A stretch of 64,000 nucleotides of DNA from CAVQCX01 sp963711095 (GTDB lineage: Bacteria > Pseudomonadota > Gammaproteobacteria > Chromatiales > Chromatiaceae): NCBI GenBank assembly GCA_963711095.1, contig CAVQCX010000004.1:1-64000 (forward strand). The letters run 5' to 3'. Below are positions 35,152 to 43,318 of the stretch, in pieces. The position numbers and the translations under genes are program-made. Position 1 is the first letter of the stretch. Each line of letters opens with the position of its first letter. The notes beneath the pieces are model-generated. The model did not search any database. It was not told where the DNA came from and saw only the letters and a list, made by a program, of their open reading frames with translations.

Positions 35152-37647
35152 CTAGGGCGACGCGTAGGCGAAGATCCCCATGATCTTGGCAACCACGGCC
35201 TCCCAGAGGGCTCTGTACCCATCATGAGCGACCTCGATGTAATAACCGAACGTCTTGAAATGCTGAATCAGGCTTTCAAGTTGAGGCTCATCATCGGCGT
35301 TGAGCGCCTGAGCCCGGTGACAGGCGCCGCATGCCCTTACCGCAGGACCCGTGACGGCGTCAGAAATGTCACCGATGTTCCTGCCCGGGACCTGGTCAGA
35401 CCCGGAAAGCACCCCCGGCATAGACTTGCTCTGATTCGGCACATTGTACCTGCCCGTGTTATGGCAGGACTCGCAGTTCTCAGCGCCAAACCTCGGGAAG
35501 TGGCTTGAGATGTGATGCTCGTATTCCGCGCCTTCTTCCTCGTCGGTGAAATCGATGTCCCCTATATCCAATGCCTGGAACGTATGGAGCGCATGGACAT
35601 AGGAATCGATCGATCGAGACTGCAGCTCCAGGTGCGAGCCGGCGGTCGAGACCTCGTGGCAGATCCGGCAGACCCGGATGTTGCCGCCCCTGGTCCCACT
35701 GTGGAACGTGGTGGCAAGCTGGTCGTGGCAGGTATTGCATCCGGTCTTGATCGGCAGGTCTGTCCCGTCCCATCTCTTCTTCGTCCCTGCCGTCACGGCC
35801 ACCTTGACGATGTCCGGGAAGTAGGCATCGTCAAAGGCATTCCCCGCAAAATCGAAGGTCCGGGATGGAGCGTTGAGGCCGAGCACATCACTACCAGTAA
35901 TCGTGCCGTCGTGATTGACATCGTGACCCGCTGCCAGCGAAGGCAGAACAGCGATCTCCGCCCGCCTGATCACGACCACGCCATCGGCATTAGCGGCAAG
36001 CATGTCAGCCCAGTTCGACAGGTCCACCATCACTTCCCAGCTGCTGCCTGAATGCGAAACATCCGTGAAGCGCGGGTTGCCGTCGCCCCATACGTGCTCC
36101 AGATTCCGCTTGCCGTCGGCAGCGTTGCCGTGCGCGGCCACGATGAAGTCCTTGGTGTCGTAGCCATACAGGCCGATGTCGATCTGCGGCACGATGTCGC
36201 TCGCATGCAGGCTACCCAGATCACCCGTCGCATGGAAGTGGACGTCAAGCATGTGAGTCCCGGCGGTGTAGGTTGCGCTGTCGATGGTGGTTATGAAGGT
36301 ATCGGAATACCGGGTGCCATCCGTCGCGTAGATCTTCGGGTCATAACCGCCGCCATGGAGGCTCGCGAAGCTAGGCCCGATGTATCCCCCCGCCGCACTG
36401 TGGCAGCCCTGGCAATTCGTCGACCTCAGGGTCGCGGGATCAACGACATAGAAGTCATGGATAGGTGTTTTGGCTCCCATCTGGGCAATGAGCCCGTCGA
36501 CAGAGTGGCAGCTGATGCAGGTCTCCGCTGTGAACTTGCTGTCGGCCAGTACGGTGCCAAGCTTGCCGGCGTGACAGGTGACGCAGTTGAACATGGACTG
36601 CGGGTAGGCGAATTCCATGGCGTGCGACATGTGCACGTCATTCATGAGTCTCGCCTTGTAGGCGTACTTGGTCATTTCGTCGGACGTAACGGCCGCACCA
36701 TTGTCCAGCTCGGCCGCCCGCGCGGGATCATCCTTTGCAATCTGCCAGTTGAAATCATGGCCGTCACGCTCGTCATAGTGGCAGCCCTTGCAGGTGTAGA
36801 ACTCGGTCGGGGCACCGTCGTTATCGGTGACCTTGCCATAGATATAGGCGTGCTTGAGGAACGGCTGGGTGTGGCAGTTCTCGCAGCCCGACACATTCGA
36901 CGCGGTGCTGTAACCCACCGCACCGATTTTCAGGACGCCGGCGAACGGGTATTTGCCCAGACTCATGTGGCCGTCTCTTTTCAGTATCTCATCCACGCCA
37001 TAGATCTGGACGATGCCGGGCCCCGCCATCGCGGCCGCCACGGGGGCGCTCAAACCTGTCTTGGTGAACGTGCAGACGCCCGTTCCAGCGTCGTAGGACT
37101 TGGTGCCCACTAGAGACTGATCGCTGGGGAACCACTTTGGCAGTTCCGCCGCCGGCATGGCTTGAGAGCCATTCGGATACGTGTCAGCGTCAGGATTGTA
37201 CGCTGCCCAGTAACTGCCGATCGTATAATCGCTGTCCGCGGCGGTCGATTTGGTGCAATCGAAGGGAAGACCGAACTTGGTCAGCTCGAACGTCAGGGTG
37301 GCCGTGGTGCCACTGACATCGAAGTGCATGCTCCCCGTTGTGACTTTCATGACCCCGTCTTGAAAGAACTGGTCGTAGTTCGCCTCGTGCGCGGCCCCGT
37401 TGCGTATCAGGGAGTCGGCCGTCTCACCGGTATGACAGATCTGACATTGCTCCGGGTTGGCCTGGTCCAGGAGAGACACCCCAGGACCGGTTGGACCGGT
37501 TGGACCGGTTGAGCCGGTTGGACCGGTTGGACCGGTTGCACCGGTTGGACCGGTTGGACCGGTGGCCGGTTGGCACCCGACAAACGCCGCCGCCATCAAG
37601 GCCAGCAGCGCCAACCGAAACACGGATAGGTACCTCGACATCAACAT
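35152..37647 (-). CDS. OmcA/MtrC-family decaheme c-type cytochrome, surface lipoprotein
   Basis: An 831-residue exported lipoprotein with ten CXXCH sites: CQICH, CENCH, CKGCH, CVTCH, CISCH, CQGCH, CNTCH, CRICH, CESCH and CGACH. The lipobox is FVGC (Cys25). Residues 30-56 are Gly-Pro-Thr triplets like collagen, a stalk between lipid anchor and heme domains. Hemes 1-6 and 7-10 are separated by a beta-rich domain of about 190 residues without CXXCH, as in the split pentaheme plan of this family. OmcA/MtrC proteins pass electrons to or from minerals and other extracellular partners at the cell surface. No mtrA or mtrB partner is in the window. A strong AGGGGG site precedes the ATG. The gene looks less GC-rich than its neighbours and sits between two toxin-antitoxin pairs. 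Confidence 0.92.
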   Translation of the reverse strand: MLMSRYLSVFRLALLALMAAAFVGCQPATGPTGPTGATGPTGPTGSTGPTGPTGPGVSLLDQANPEQCQICHTGETADSLIRNGAAHEANYDQFFQDGVMKVTTGSMHFDVSGTTATLTFELTKFGLPFDCTKSTAADSDYTIGSYWAAYNPDADTYPNGSQAMPAAELPKWFPSDQSLVGTKSYDAGTGVCTFTKTGLSAPVAAAMAGPGIVQIYGVDEILKRDGHMSLGKYPFAGVLKIGAVGYSTASNVSGCENCHTQPFLKHAYIYGKVTDNDGAPTEFYTCKGCHYDERDGHDFNWQIAKDDPARAAELDNGAAVTSDEMTKYAYKARLMNDVHMSHAMEFAYPQSMFNCVTCHAGKLGTVLADSKFTAETCISCHSVDGLIAQMGAKTPIHDFYVVDPATLRSTNCQGCHSAAGGYIGPSFASLHGGGYDPKIYATDGTRYSDTFITTIDSATYTAGTHMLDVHFHATGDLGSLHASDIVPQIDIGLYGYDTKDFIVAAHGNAADGKRNLEHVWGDGNPRFTDVSHSGSSWEVMVDLSNWADMLAANADGVVVIRRAEIAVLPSLAAGHDVNHDGTITGSDVLGLNAPSRTFDFAGNAFDDAYFPDIVKVAVTAGTKKRWDGTDLPIKTGCNTCHDQLATTFHSGTRGGNIRVCRICHEVSTAGSHLELQSRSIDSYVHALHTFQALDIGDIDFTDEEEGAEYEHHISSHFPRFGAENCESCHNTGRYNVPNQSKSMPGVLSGSDQVPGRNIGDISDAVTGPAVRACGACHRAQALNADDEPQLESLIQHFKTFGYYIEVAHDGYRALWEAVVAKIMGIFAYASP
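37480..37560 (-). repeat. 9-base tandem repeat coding for Gly-Pro-Thr triplets
   Basis: About nine near-identical copies of a 9-base unit (ACCGGTTGG on the plus strand), with single-base variants that give Ala or Ser. They encode the collagen-like stalk of the decaheme protein. Such tracts change copy number by slippage in steps of three codons, so stalk length may vary among strains without breaking the frame. Confidence 0.85.
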
Positions 37648-37766
37648 GTTATCCCCCTCTTAGTGTCGCTGAATCGACCCGGCTGGGCCGTGACGAACAT
37701 GCGATCCGCCCGCCACACCCCGACGAACGAACCCCTCCTACTGCAAGAATCTAATACAAACGACTT

Positions 37767-37803
37767 ATCCGGAATGATGACAGGCGTCAATTTCATTCCG
37801 GAT
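37767..37803. promoter_or_regulatory. long inverted repeat upstream of the decaheme gene
   Basis: ATCCGGAATGA (37767-37777) and TCATTCCGGAT (37793-37803) are perfect 11-base inverted arms. The space between them itself contains TGAC-AGGC-GTCA. On the minus strand the site includes TTGACG, a possible -35, 120-155 bases before the decaheme start. It is a plausible operator. Confidence 0.5.
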
Positions 37804-37874
37804 CGGACTCAATTTTCATGTCTGTGCCGGAAGAAAAATGTCGCGACGCGCGCTCAAGCTCGTTCTTCTCGGAC

Positions 37875-37998
37875 TCAGACCACATGATGACGATGGGCGT
37901 ACGCCCCCGCCTCCACTCTGGATTGTACGTCCAGCTTCGCCATCATGCGCTGGATATGATTGCACGCGATGGCGACGCCGATACGGAGCGGCCCCGAC
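37875..37998 (-). pseudogene. fragment of a LuxR/NarL-type DNA-binding domain
   Basis: About 34 codons ending in TGA at 37875 read GVAIACNHIQRMMAKLDV then QSRVEAGAYAHRHHVV. This matches the recognition helix and end of a LuxR/NarL-type HTH domain (pattern VKNHIQRMMAKLGV-SRVEAVAYA). The rest of the domain and the receiver are missing and TVK is reduced to C, so it is a remnant. The remaining 37804-38378 holds no other gene I can support. Confidence 0.5.
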
Positions 37999-38378
37999 AT
38001 GGGATCGACGCCGGCCCCGTTAAAGGCACAGGAATTTGCTCTCAGCCGCCGCACGCGGAACAGAGGCCAGCGGCCCGGAATCGGCACCAACTGCCTGCCT
38101 ACCACGACCTTTGCCGCACGAAACCACCCCTCTCCCCCCTTGGTGCCACCACCGACGGCCCCCGCGTGACGCCGCCCGATGGCTGTGTGCGCGATTTCCT
38201 TAGCAGTTCCAGGATTCTAGCCCGATCACGGTCCACGTCAAGGCTTGGGATCGATCAGGCGATGGCGAGGATCGGCTGTCGTCGTCGGGGCGCTGCTACC
38301 CCCTTCGCTGCGCTTGCATTGCGCGGGCAACGGCGCATAGACTTAGTCGGAAGCCTTAGTCCATCGCGAGACGATCCC

Positions 38379-38612
38379 ATGGCCCTGGTAGTTAACGTGC
38401 ACGAAGCCAAGACCCATTTTTCCCGGCTTCTCGAGCAGGCCCACGCCGGCCAGGAGATCATCCTGGCCAAGGCGGGCAAACCTTACGCGCGGCTTGTTCC
38501 CTTGGCCGAGCAGCCGGCCCGCCGGCAACCGGGGCGGTTGAAAGGAAAAGTCGGCGAAGCCTTCTTCGAGCCCCTCCCCGAACAAGAGCTCGACGCTTGG
38601 GAGGGACGGTGA
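38379..38612 (+). CDS. Phd/YefM-type antitoxin
   Basis: A 77-residue antitoxin. MALVVNVHEAKTHFSRLLEQ is the typical Phd/YefM N-terminus, with GQEIILAKAGKPYARLVPL after it. The C-terminal part (FEPLPEQELDAWEGR) binds the toxin. Its stop overlaps the GTG start of the PIN toxin. It would repress its own promoter. Confidence 0.9.
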   Translation: MALVVNVHEAKTHFSRLLEQAHAGQEIILAKAGKPYARLVPLAEQPARRQPGRLKGKVGEAFFEPLPEQELDAWEGR

Positions 38613-38995
38613 GGTTGCTCCTCGACACCCATACCCTGTTGTGGTGGCTAACCGACGATGAGCGCCTCTCTTCCTGTGCGCGGTCGCTGATCTCCGACGA
38701 ATCGAATGAAATCTTCGTGAGCGCTGCAAGCGCCTGGGAGGTCGCCACCAAGCAGCGGATCGGAAAGCTGGACGAAGTGCCGGAGGCGGCGGCGCGCTTT
38801 GTCGAGTTGGTCGCCGCCGACGGGTTCATTCCGCTACCCGTCACCCAGCTCCATGGCCTGCGGGCCAACGGCTACGAGGTCGAGCATCGCGATCCTTTCG
38901 ACCGCATGCTCGCCGCCCAGGCCGAGCTCGAATCTCTCGTCCTGGTCACCCGGGACCCCGCCTTCGAAACATTCAGCACCGAGACGGCGTGGTAA
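38609..38995 (+). CDS. PIN-domain toxin partnered with Phd-type antitoxin
   Basis: A 128-residue PIN ribonuclease of the group with MRLLLDTHTLLWWL at the start. Acidic positions are Asp6 (LLLDTHT), Glu in SAWEVATKQ, Asp in HRDPFDRMLAAQA and Asp in VTRDPAF. I chose GTG at 38609 because it overlaps the antitoxin stop (GTGA) and gives the family N-terminus; a TTG at 38597 would add four residues. Confidence 0.88.
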   Translation: MRLLLDTHTLLWWLTDDERLSSCARSLISDESNEIFVSAASAWEVATKQRIGKLDEVPEAAARFVELVAADGFIPLPVTQLHGLRANGYEVEHRDPFDRMLAAQAELESLVLVTRDPAFETFSTETAW

Positions 38996-39064
38996 TGCGC
39001 GCCTCGTGACCCCTTGAACGAAGCCACCGGCCACCCTTTGTGGCTCCGGGCCGCCGCGCGCAGA

Positions 39065-39697
39065 TCAGGTCGACCCGCCAGATTGCTCCGCGAGCAGGCG
39101 CCGCAGGTCATCGGTGATGGCCGAGGCGGTGTCGGTCGCCCCGGCCAGCAGACGGACCTCGCCCTGGCGGTCGAATACGTAGACCGCACTGCTGTGCGAG
39201 ACCTCATAGTTGCCCTTAGGGTCGGGCTTTCCGTAGCCGTAGCTCACCCGGTAGCGCCTGGTGAGCGTCTGCAGCTCCTCCTGGGTCCCGCGCAGCCCAA
39301 CCACCTCCGGCCCGAGAGCGGCGGCATACTTCTTCAGCTGGGCCAGCGAATCGCGATCCGGGTCGACACTCACGAACAGGATACTGACCTGACCTGCCTC
39401 CTGGCCCAGGGCGGCCACAGAGCGGCTAAGCAAGGACAGGGTCGTCGGGCACACGTCCGGGCAATGGGTGTAGCCGAAGTAGAGCAGCACCACCCGGCCC
39501 CGGAAATCCTTGCCGTGCACGCTGGCGCCGTCGCTCGCCCGGGTGAGGGTGAAGTCCAGCTCGGGCATGAGTCCGGAGACATCGTGCAGGGCCCAGGGCG
39601 CCGAGCTGCGCCCGCAGGCGGCGAGCACGACAGTCAGGAACAGCGCGCCCAGGTACGAGACCAGGCTGCCGGTGGCCGTTGCGCGGCGGGCCGTCAT
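39065..39697 (-). CDS. Sco1/SenC copper chaperone
   Basis: A 210-residue lipoprotein of the Sco family. The lipobox is VLAAC. The thioredoxin fold has the copper site CPDVCP in YFGYTHCPDVCPTTL and the distal His in EVSHSSAVYVFD. Sco proteins load copper on the CuA centre of cytochrome c oxidase in the periplasm or act as thiol reductants. Start ATG overlaps the PCuAC stop. The gene order Sco-PCuAC-CtaG forms a copper-delivery operon. Confidence 0.93.
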   Translation of the reverse strand: MTARRATATGSLVSYLGALFLTVVLAACGRSSAPWALHDVSGLMPELDFTLTRASDGASVHGKDFRGRVVLLYFGYTHCPDVCPTTLSLLSRSVAALGQEAGQVSILFVSVDPDRDSLAQLKKYAAALGPEVVGLRGTQEELQTLTRRYRVSYGYGKPDPKGNYEVSHSSAVYVFDRQGEVRLLAGATDTASAITDDLRRLLAEQSGGST

Positions 39698-40128
39698 TCG
39701 CCCTGGGCCCCCTCCACCCGGAACGGGACCTCCAGGGTCTGGCCGTCGCCGAAGCGCAGGGTCACCGGCACCTGGTCCCCGGGGTGCAGGTCCTGCTTGC
39801 GGTCCATCAGCATCAGGTGGTAGCCGCCGGGGGCAAACACCAGGGTCTGGCCCGGGGCCAGATCCAGGCCGTCGACATGGACCATCCGCTGCATGCCGCC
39901 TTCCTCGACACTGCGGTGCAGCATCACATCACCGAATGCCGGGCTGGAGGCACCCACCAGGTGCAGCGGGGTCGACGCTTGGCTGGTGATCGAGAAGTAC
40001 CCGGCGAGCGGCAGCTCGCCCGGCAGCCAGCGCATGCGCGCATCGCCGACCGATGCCGGCGAAGGCCCGCCCTGGGCGACCATCACAGACCCCAACACCA
40101 AGAGCAACACGAGCAGCAGGCGTCTCAT
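39694..40128 (-). CDS. PCuAC copper chaperone
   Basis: A 144-residue exported protein of the PCuAC family. The copper motif H/M-X10-M-X21-H-X-M is readable: VMLHRSVEEGGMQRM and then GGYHLML. The signal peptide covers about residues 1-19. PCuAC carries Cu(I) to Sco and to the CuA site. It is coupled by an overlapping ATGA to the Sco gene and its start lies a few bases inside the CtaG gene end. Confidence 0.93.
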   Translation of the reverse strand: MRRLLLVLLLVLGSVMVAQGGPSPASVGDARMRWLPGELPLAGYFSITSQASTPLHLVGASSPAFGDVMLHRSVEEGGMQRMVHVDGLDLAPGQTLVFAPGGYHLMLMDRKQDLHPGDQVPVTLRFGDGQTLEVPFRVEGAQGE

Positions 40129-41012
40129 AAGGCACTCTCCGAAAATTTCTGGTCGGAATCGATCCGCGCAACCCGCGCGGGGACGGCATCATCGCGGGCG
40201 CTCTGGTGCATCCACAGACGCAGCACCAGCAGGATGGCGAGCACGCTCATCATGGCGGCGGGGATCCAGGTGATGATCCCTCCGGTCTGCTGATCCACCA
40301 GCGGACTCACCGGCCACGCCCGGCCGCACACGCTGTAGACGTCATAGAGCACCGACTTGCTCAGCGTGATGTGCGCGCCGAGCCCGATCTGAGGCAGCAT
40401 GATCGCCCAGAGCATCAGGATGCGCGCCGGGTAGCCCAGGGTCCGGTGCTCCCGGGGGGGACGCGGGTCGAGCACGAGCCACCAGAACAGCAGGCCATCG
40501 AGCACCATGCTCCAGTTCATCAGCTGGTAGCGGGACGCGCTGAGCATGGCGTCGAAATGCACCGATGGCGTCAGCCAGAAAAAGATCAGGCCGACGAAAA
40601 GCAAGGGAGAGACCAGGGGGTTCTGCACCACCCGGTAGAGCATCCGCAACGGCCGGCTCCGCCACAGCGGCAACAGCACCCGATCACGCAGCTGCGCGGG
40701 CAGGCCCCACCCCAACACCTCATGGGGCACGGACAGCATGATCAGGAAAGGCCCAAGATGATGCAGCACCAAGTGCTGCGCCCGATGCACCCAGAACATA
40801 TGCTGGGAGAGGTAGTCGACATAGGTCTGCATCACCCCGTACGTCAGCAGCAGGCCGACATAGAAGCTGAGCGCCCGGGCGAAGCCGGTCGCCAGGCCGG
40901 CCTGGCGACGGCGCCGGAGCCCACGCCAGAACAGCACGCCCGCCACGACGGTGCAGACCAGTACGCTGGGCGAGAGCTCCCAGGGCGTGAGCAGTGTAAC
41001 GAGCGAAGGCAC
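40125..41012 (-). CDS. ctaG: cytochrome c oxidase assembly factor CtaG (caa3 type)
   Basis: A membrane protein of about 295 residues with seven hydrophobic segments. Conserved His/Trp-rich stretches MFWVHRAQHLVLHHLGP and HITLSKSVLYDVY place it in the caa3_CtaG family, used in delivering copper to the CuB site of heme-copper oxidases. I chose GTG at 41012 (VPSLVTLL); the frame is open to 41084 but the added N-terminus is Arg/Pro-rich and unlike the family. It is first in the ctaG-PCuAC-Sco operon. Confidence 0.85.
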   Translation of the reverse strand: MPSLVTLLTPWELSPSVLVCTVVAGVLFWRGLRRRRQAGLATGFARALSFYVGLLLTYGVMQTYVDYLSQHMFWVHRAQHLVLHHLGPFLIMLSVPHEVLGWGLPAQLRDRVLLPLWRSRPLRMLYRVVQNPLVSPLLFVGLIFFWLTPSVHFDAMLSASRYQLMNWSMVLDGLLFWWLVLDPRPPREHRTLGYPARILMLWAIMLPQIGLGAHITLSKSVLYDVYSVCGRAWPVSPLVDQQTGGIITWIPAAMMSVLAILLVLRLWMHQSARDDAVPARVARIDSDQKFSESAL

Positions 41013-41202
41013 CAGCGGTATTGGGATCGGGTGACAACCGGAGCTGCCCGACGAGGGCCGTGGGCGAGCGCGCCAAGATACCAAACCGGCCCCTCCGGGG
41101 CAAACCGCCTGTCGAGGCGGCGGGACATCCCCGAAGACGACCCGAGGCGCTGCGCCGGGCTATCCGCCCGGGGGCGGGCGGACAGCCGTCGCTGTCGGAT
41201 CA

Positions 41203-41907
41203 CTACTGCATCAGGCGCTGGAGCATGAATTCGATCCGGGCCAGGCGCTGATCGATCTGGTCCAGGCGCCGCATCATGGCCTGCTGCCGAACCGCGACGT
41301 CCGACGCCCGGTGCATCGAGTCTCGCTTGTCCCCATCGTCCTGCATGCCACCCATCATGCCCTTGGCCCGGCACTTGTGCTTGCAGGCCTGTCTCATGAA
41401 GCCTTGAGCGGCCTCTTCCCCCTGCATTCCGCCCTGCATCCCCTGCTCCATGTTACGCATGGCCGAGCATTTCTCCTTGCCTTCTCCGTTCATCATCCTG
41501 CGGCACTTTTCCATGCCACCGCACTTGTGCATGCCACCGCTCATGGCCATGGCCCCCGGGGCGGCGCCGGCCTGCGAGCCACCCATCTTGGGCTGACCCA
41601 TATCGCCCATCCCCCTGCACTTGTCCATGCCCCCACCCATGGGCGCGGCCGTTTCGTCCGACCCTCCCAGCGCGGGGGCCTGCTGCATGGGCATGACAGG
41701 CGCAGCACTGGCGGCCTCCGGCCCCGACTGGCTAACGGCCGGGCCCGCGGTGACCGGCAGTGGCACCGCCGGAGGGGGCGGCGGCGCCGACACGGCGGCG
41801 ACGGCTTCTGCCCCCGGCTTTGCGACTCCGGCCTGCTCGGCCAGGACCCAGGGGCTCGCCAGCAACAGACCGGCGAGGGCCAGGGGTACGAGCTGCTTCT
41901 TCACCAT
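41203..41907 (-). CDS. exported Met/Cys/Lys-rich protein, candidate copper binder
   Basis: A 234-residue exported protein that I do not recognise. Signal peptide residues 1-23. Residues 24-90 are Pro/Ala-rich. Residues 90-190 are very rich in Met and Gly, with six Cys in repeated Met-x-Lys-Cys patterns (MDKCRGM, MHKCGGMEKCRRMM, KEKCSAM, CKHKCRAKGMM). The C-terminus (206-234) is a heptad helix able to form a coiled coil. The Met/Cys/His clusters suggest soft-metal (Cu(I)) binding, and the gene lies upstream of ctaG-PCuAC-Sco on the same strand, 190 bases away. GGAG precedes the ATG at 41907 by seven bases. Function is inference. Confidence 0.75.
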   Translation of the reverse strand: MVKKQLVPLALAGLLLASPWVLAEQAGVAKPGAEAVAAVSAPPPPPAVPLPVTAGPAVSQSGPEAASAAPVMPMQQAPALGGSDETAAPMGGGMDKCRGMGDMGQPKMGGSQAGAAPGAMAMSGGMHKCGGMEKCRRMMNGEGKEKCSAMRNMEQGMQGGMQGEEAAQGFMRQACKHKCRAKGMMGGMQDDGDKRDSMHRASDVAVRQQAMMRRLDQIDQRLARIEFMLQRLMQ

Positions 41908-42473
41908 CGCTGTTCTCCTCGAATGGACCATCGGTTTCTTCTCAACTGGTTTGTCGGTGGACATACAGACCATTCCCCTGGGATCGCCTGGGACGGTCGA
42001 ACGTTCCCGCGAGCCTGGCCTAATGCGCCCGGCCAAGCGGCGCGCGGCGGATCTGCGGCGCCCGGACCCAGGCACGCCGGGTCGGGTGAGAGGTCGATAA
42101 CGATAATATGAAACACGTGCCGGCGACATCCGCGGGACGGTGGGGCCGCTGGGGTCTCCCGGCGCCGGGATCGCGAGCCGGCGCCGGGCGCCGCGGGTCC
42201 TCACGGCGTCTTCGAGGCGCGCGATCCTGGCTGGGGCGATCCGCGCCTGCGGATCTGCGCGACGCCGCAAGGCCAAGCGGCCGGCCCGGCAAGCCGGCGG
42301 TCTCCGCGAGGCTCTACAATTGACGTAGAGACGGCTTTGCGCCGCGGCGGCGAGATCCAGCGCCGCGGACGGCCCGACGATCCGCCGGCCCGCCACAAAC
42401 AACCTTGGGGCAGTCCGCACCAACACGAGCAATCGGGGCCGGCGGCACCCCCAACCGACAGGAGAACCCCACC
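41908..42473. other. intergenic stretch with no recognised gene
   Basis: A 566-base stretch between divergent genes. Frames are open on both strands, but their products are Arg/Pro-rich and have no family pattern. Only promoters for the two flanking genes would be expected here; I cannot place them. Confidence 0.5.
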
Positions 42474-42905
42474 ATGTCCATCTGGGTAGTTGTCGCCGAC
42501 ACCAGTCGTGCCCGCATCTTCTCCGCCGAGAAGTCCGTCAGCCCGCTGGTGGAGATCCAGGATCTCACCCACCCCGAGGCCCGCATGCACGACAACCAGC
42601 TGGCGAGCGACGAGCCCGGCCGCAGTCGCAACACCGTGAGCGGCAGCCACGCCTACACCGAGGAGACGGATCCCAAGCGCGACGCCGCGGCACGCTTCGC
42701 GTCCAAGGTCTGCGAGACCCTTGAGGAGGGCCGGGTGGCCGGCCGATTCTCCAAGCTTTACGTGGTCGCCCCACCGACCTTCCTGGGTCTGCTGCGCAAG
42801 TGCCAGCACAACGGCCTGCGCAACGTGATCGCCGGAGAGGTCGACAAGAACATCAGTACCCGGGACCCGGCTACCATCCGCGGCCATCTGCCGGACTTTC
42901 TCTGA
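42474..42905 (+). CDS. host attachment family protein (AtsE/Rcs-like, PF10116 type)
   Basis: A 143-residue soluble protein that starts MSIWVVVADTSRARIFSAEK, typical of the family named for a protein needed for attachment of Agrobacterium to plant cells. It has VEIQDLTHPEARMHDNQL and a C-terminal SKLYVVAPPTFLGLLR with LRNVIAGEVDKNIS, related to release-factor/eRF1-like folds. The biochemical function is unknown and occurrence is wide in proteobacteria, so a role in host contact should not be assumed. GGAG lies nine bases before the ATG. Confidence 0.8.
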   Translation: MSIWVVVADTSRARIFSAEKSVSPLVEIQDLTHPEARMHDNQLASDEPGRSRNTVSGSHAYTEETDPKRDAAARFASKVCETLEEGRVAGRFSKLYVVAPPTFLGLLRKCQHNGLRNVIAGEVDKNISTRDPATIRGHLPDFL

Positions 42906-43054
42906 TCGGACGCATCCCGGGATGGTCCCGAGCCAGAGCAGCGCCCGAACCGGGCCCCTGGCTCGCGTCGCTCGATCCCGAACAGCGCTGCCATCCCAGC
43001 GACCCGTAGGGCCCTGGAGTTGGAGGCCGCGCTCGATCTGGGGCGGCTCTGAGA

Positions 43055-43237
43055 GCGCCTCTCGGGCAGGATCACGCCTTCGAGTCACTGGAGCTCGGGG
43101 CGGGCGTGCGCCCCGAGGGCTACACCCTCTTAGTCATAGGCTCCGCCGGCCTGGGCAAGCACACCCGGGTGCGGCAGCGGCTCATGGCATGGAGCACAGG
43201 CCGACACCAGTACGCGAGCCCACAGCCGGAGGGCTGA
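43055..43237 (+). pseudogene. fragment of a LonB-type AAA protease N-terminus
   Basis: An open stretch of 60 codons with APLGQDHAFESLELGAG followed by RPEGYTLLVIGSAGLGKHTRVRQRL. This is the start of the AAA domain of LonB-like proteases (COG1067), including a Walker A-like loop GSAGLGKHT. Nothing before or after continues the family, and the last 17 codons are unrelated. It is a remnant in the 413-base space between the host-attachment-like gene and sthA; the rest of that space is empty. Confidence 0.5.
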
Positions 43238-43318
43238 GGCCCCGGGGGGCGGGATGTGTCACATCGGGCACGATCCCTGCAGGGCAGTAGCCTTTGGGCC
43301 CCAAAAAGGCGCGAGACC

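Noticed and set aside
37480..37560. Possible CRISPR-like array
   Set aside because: The repeat unit is 9 bases with no spacers and lies in frame inside the decaheme gene.
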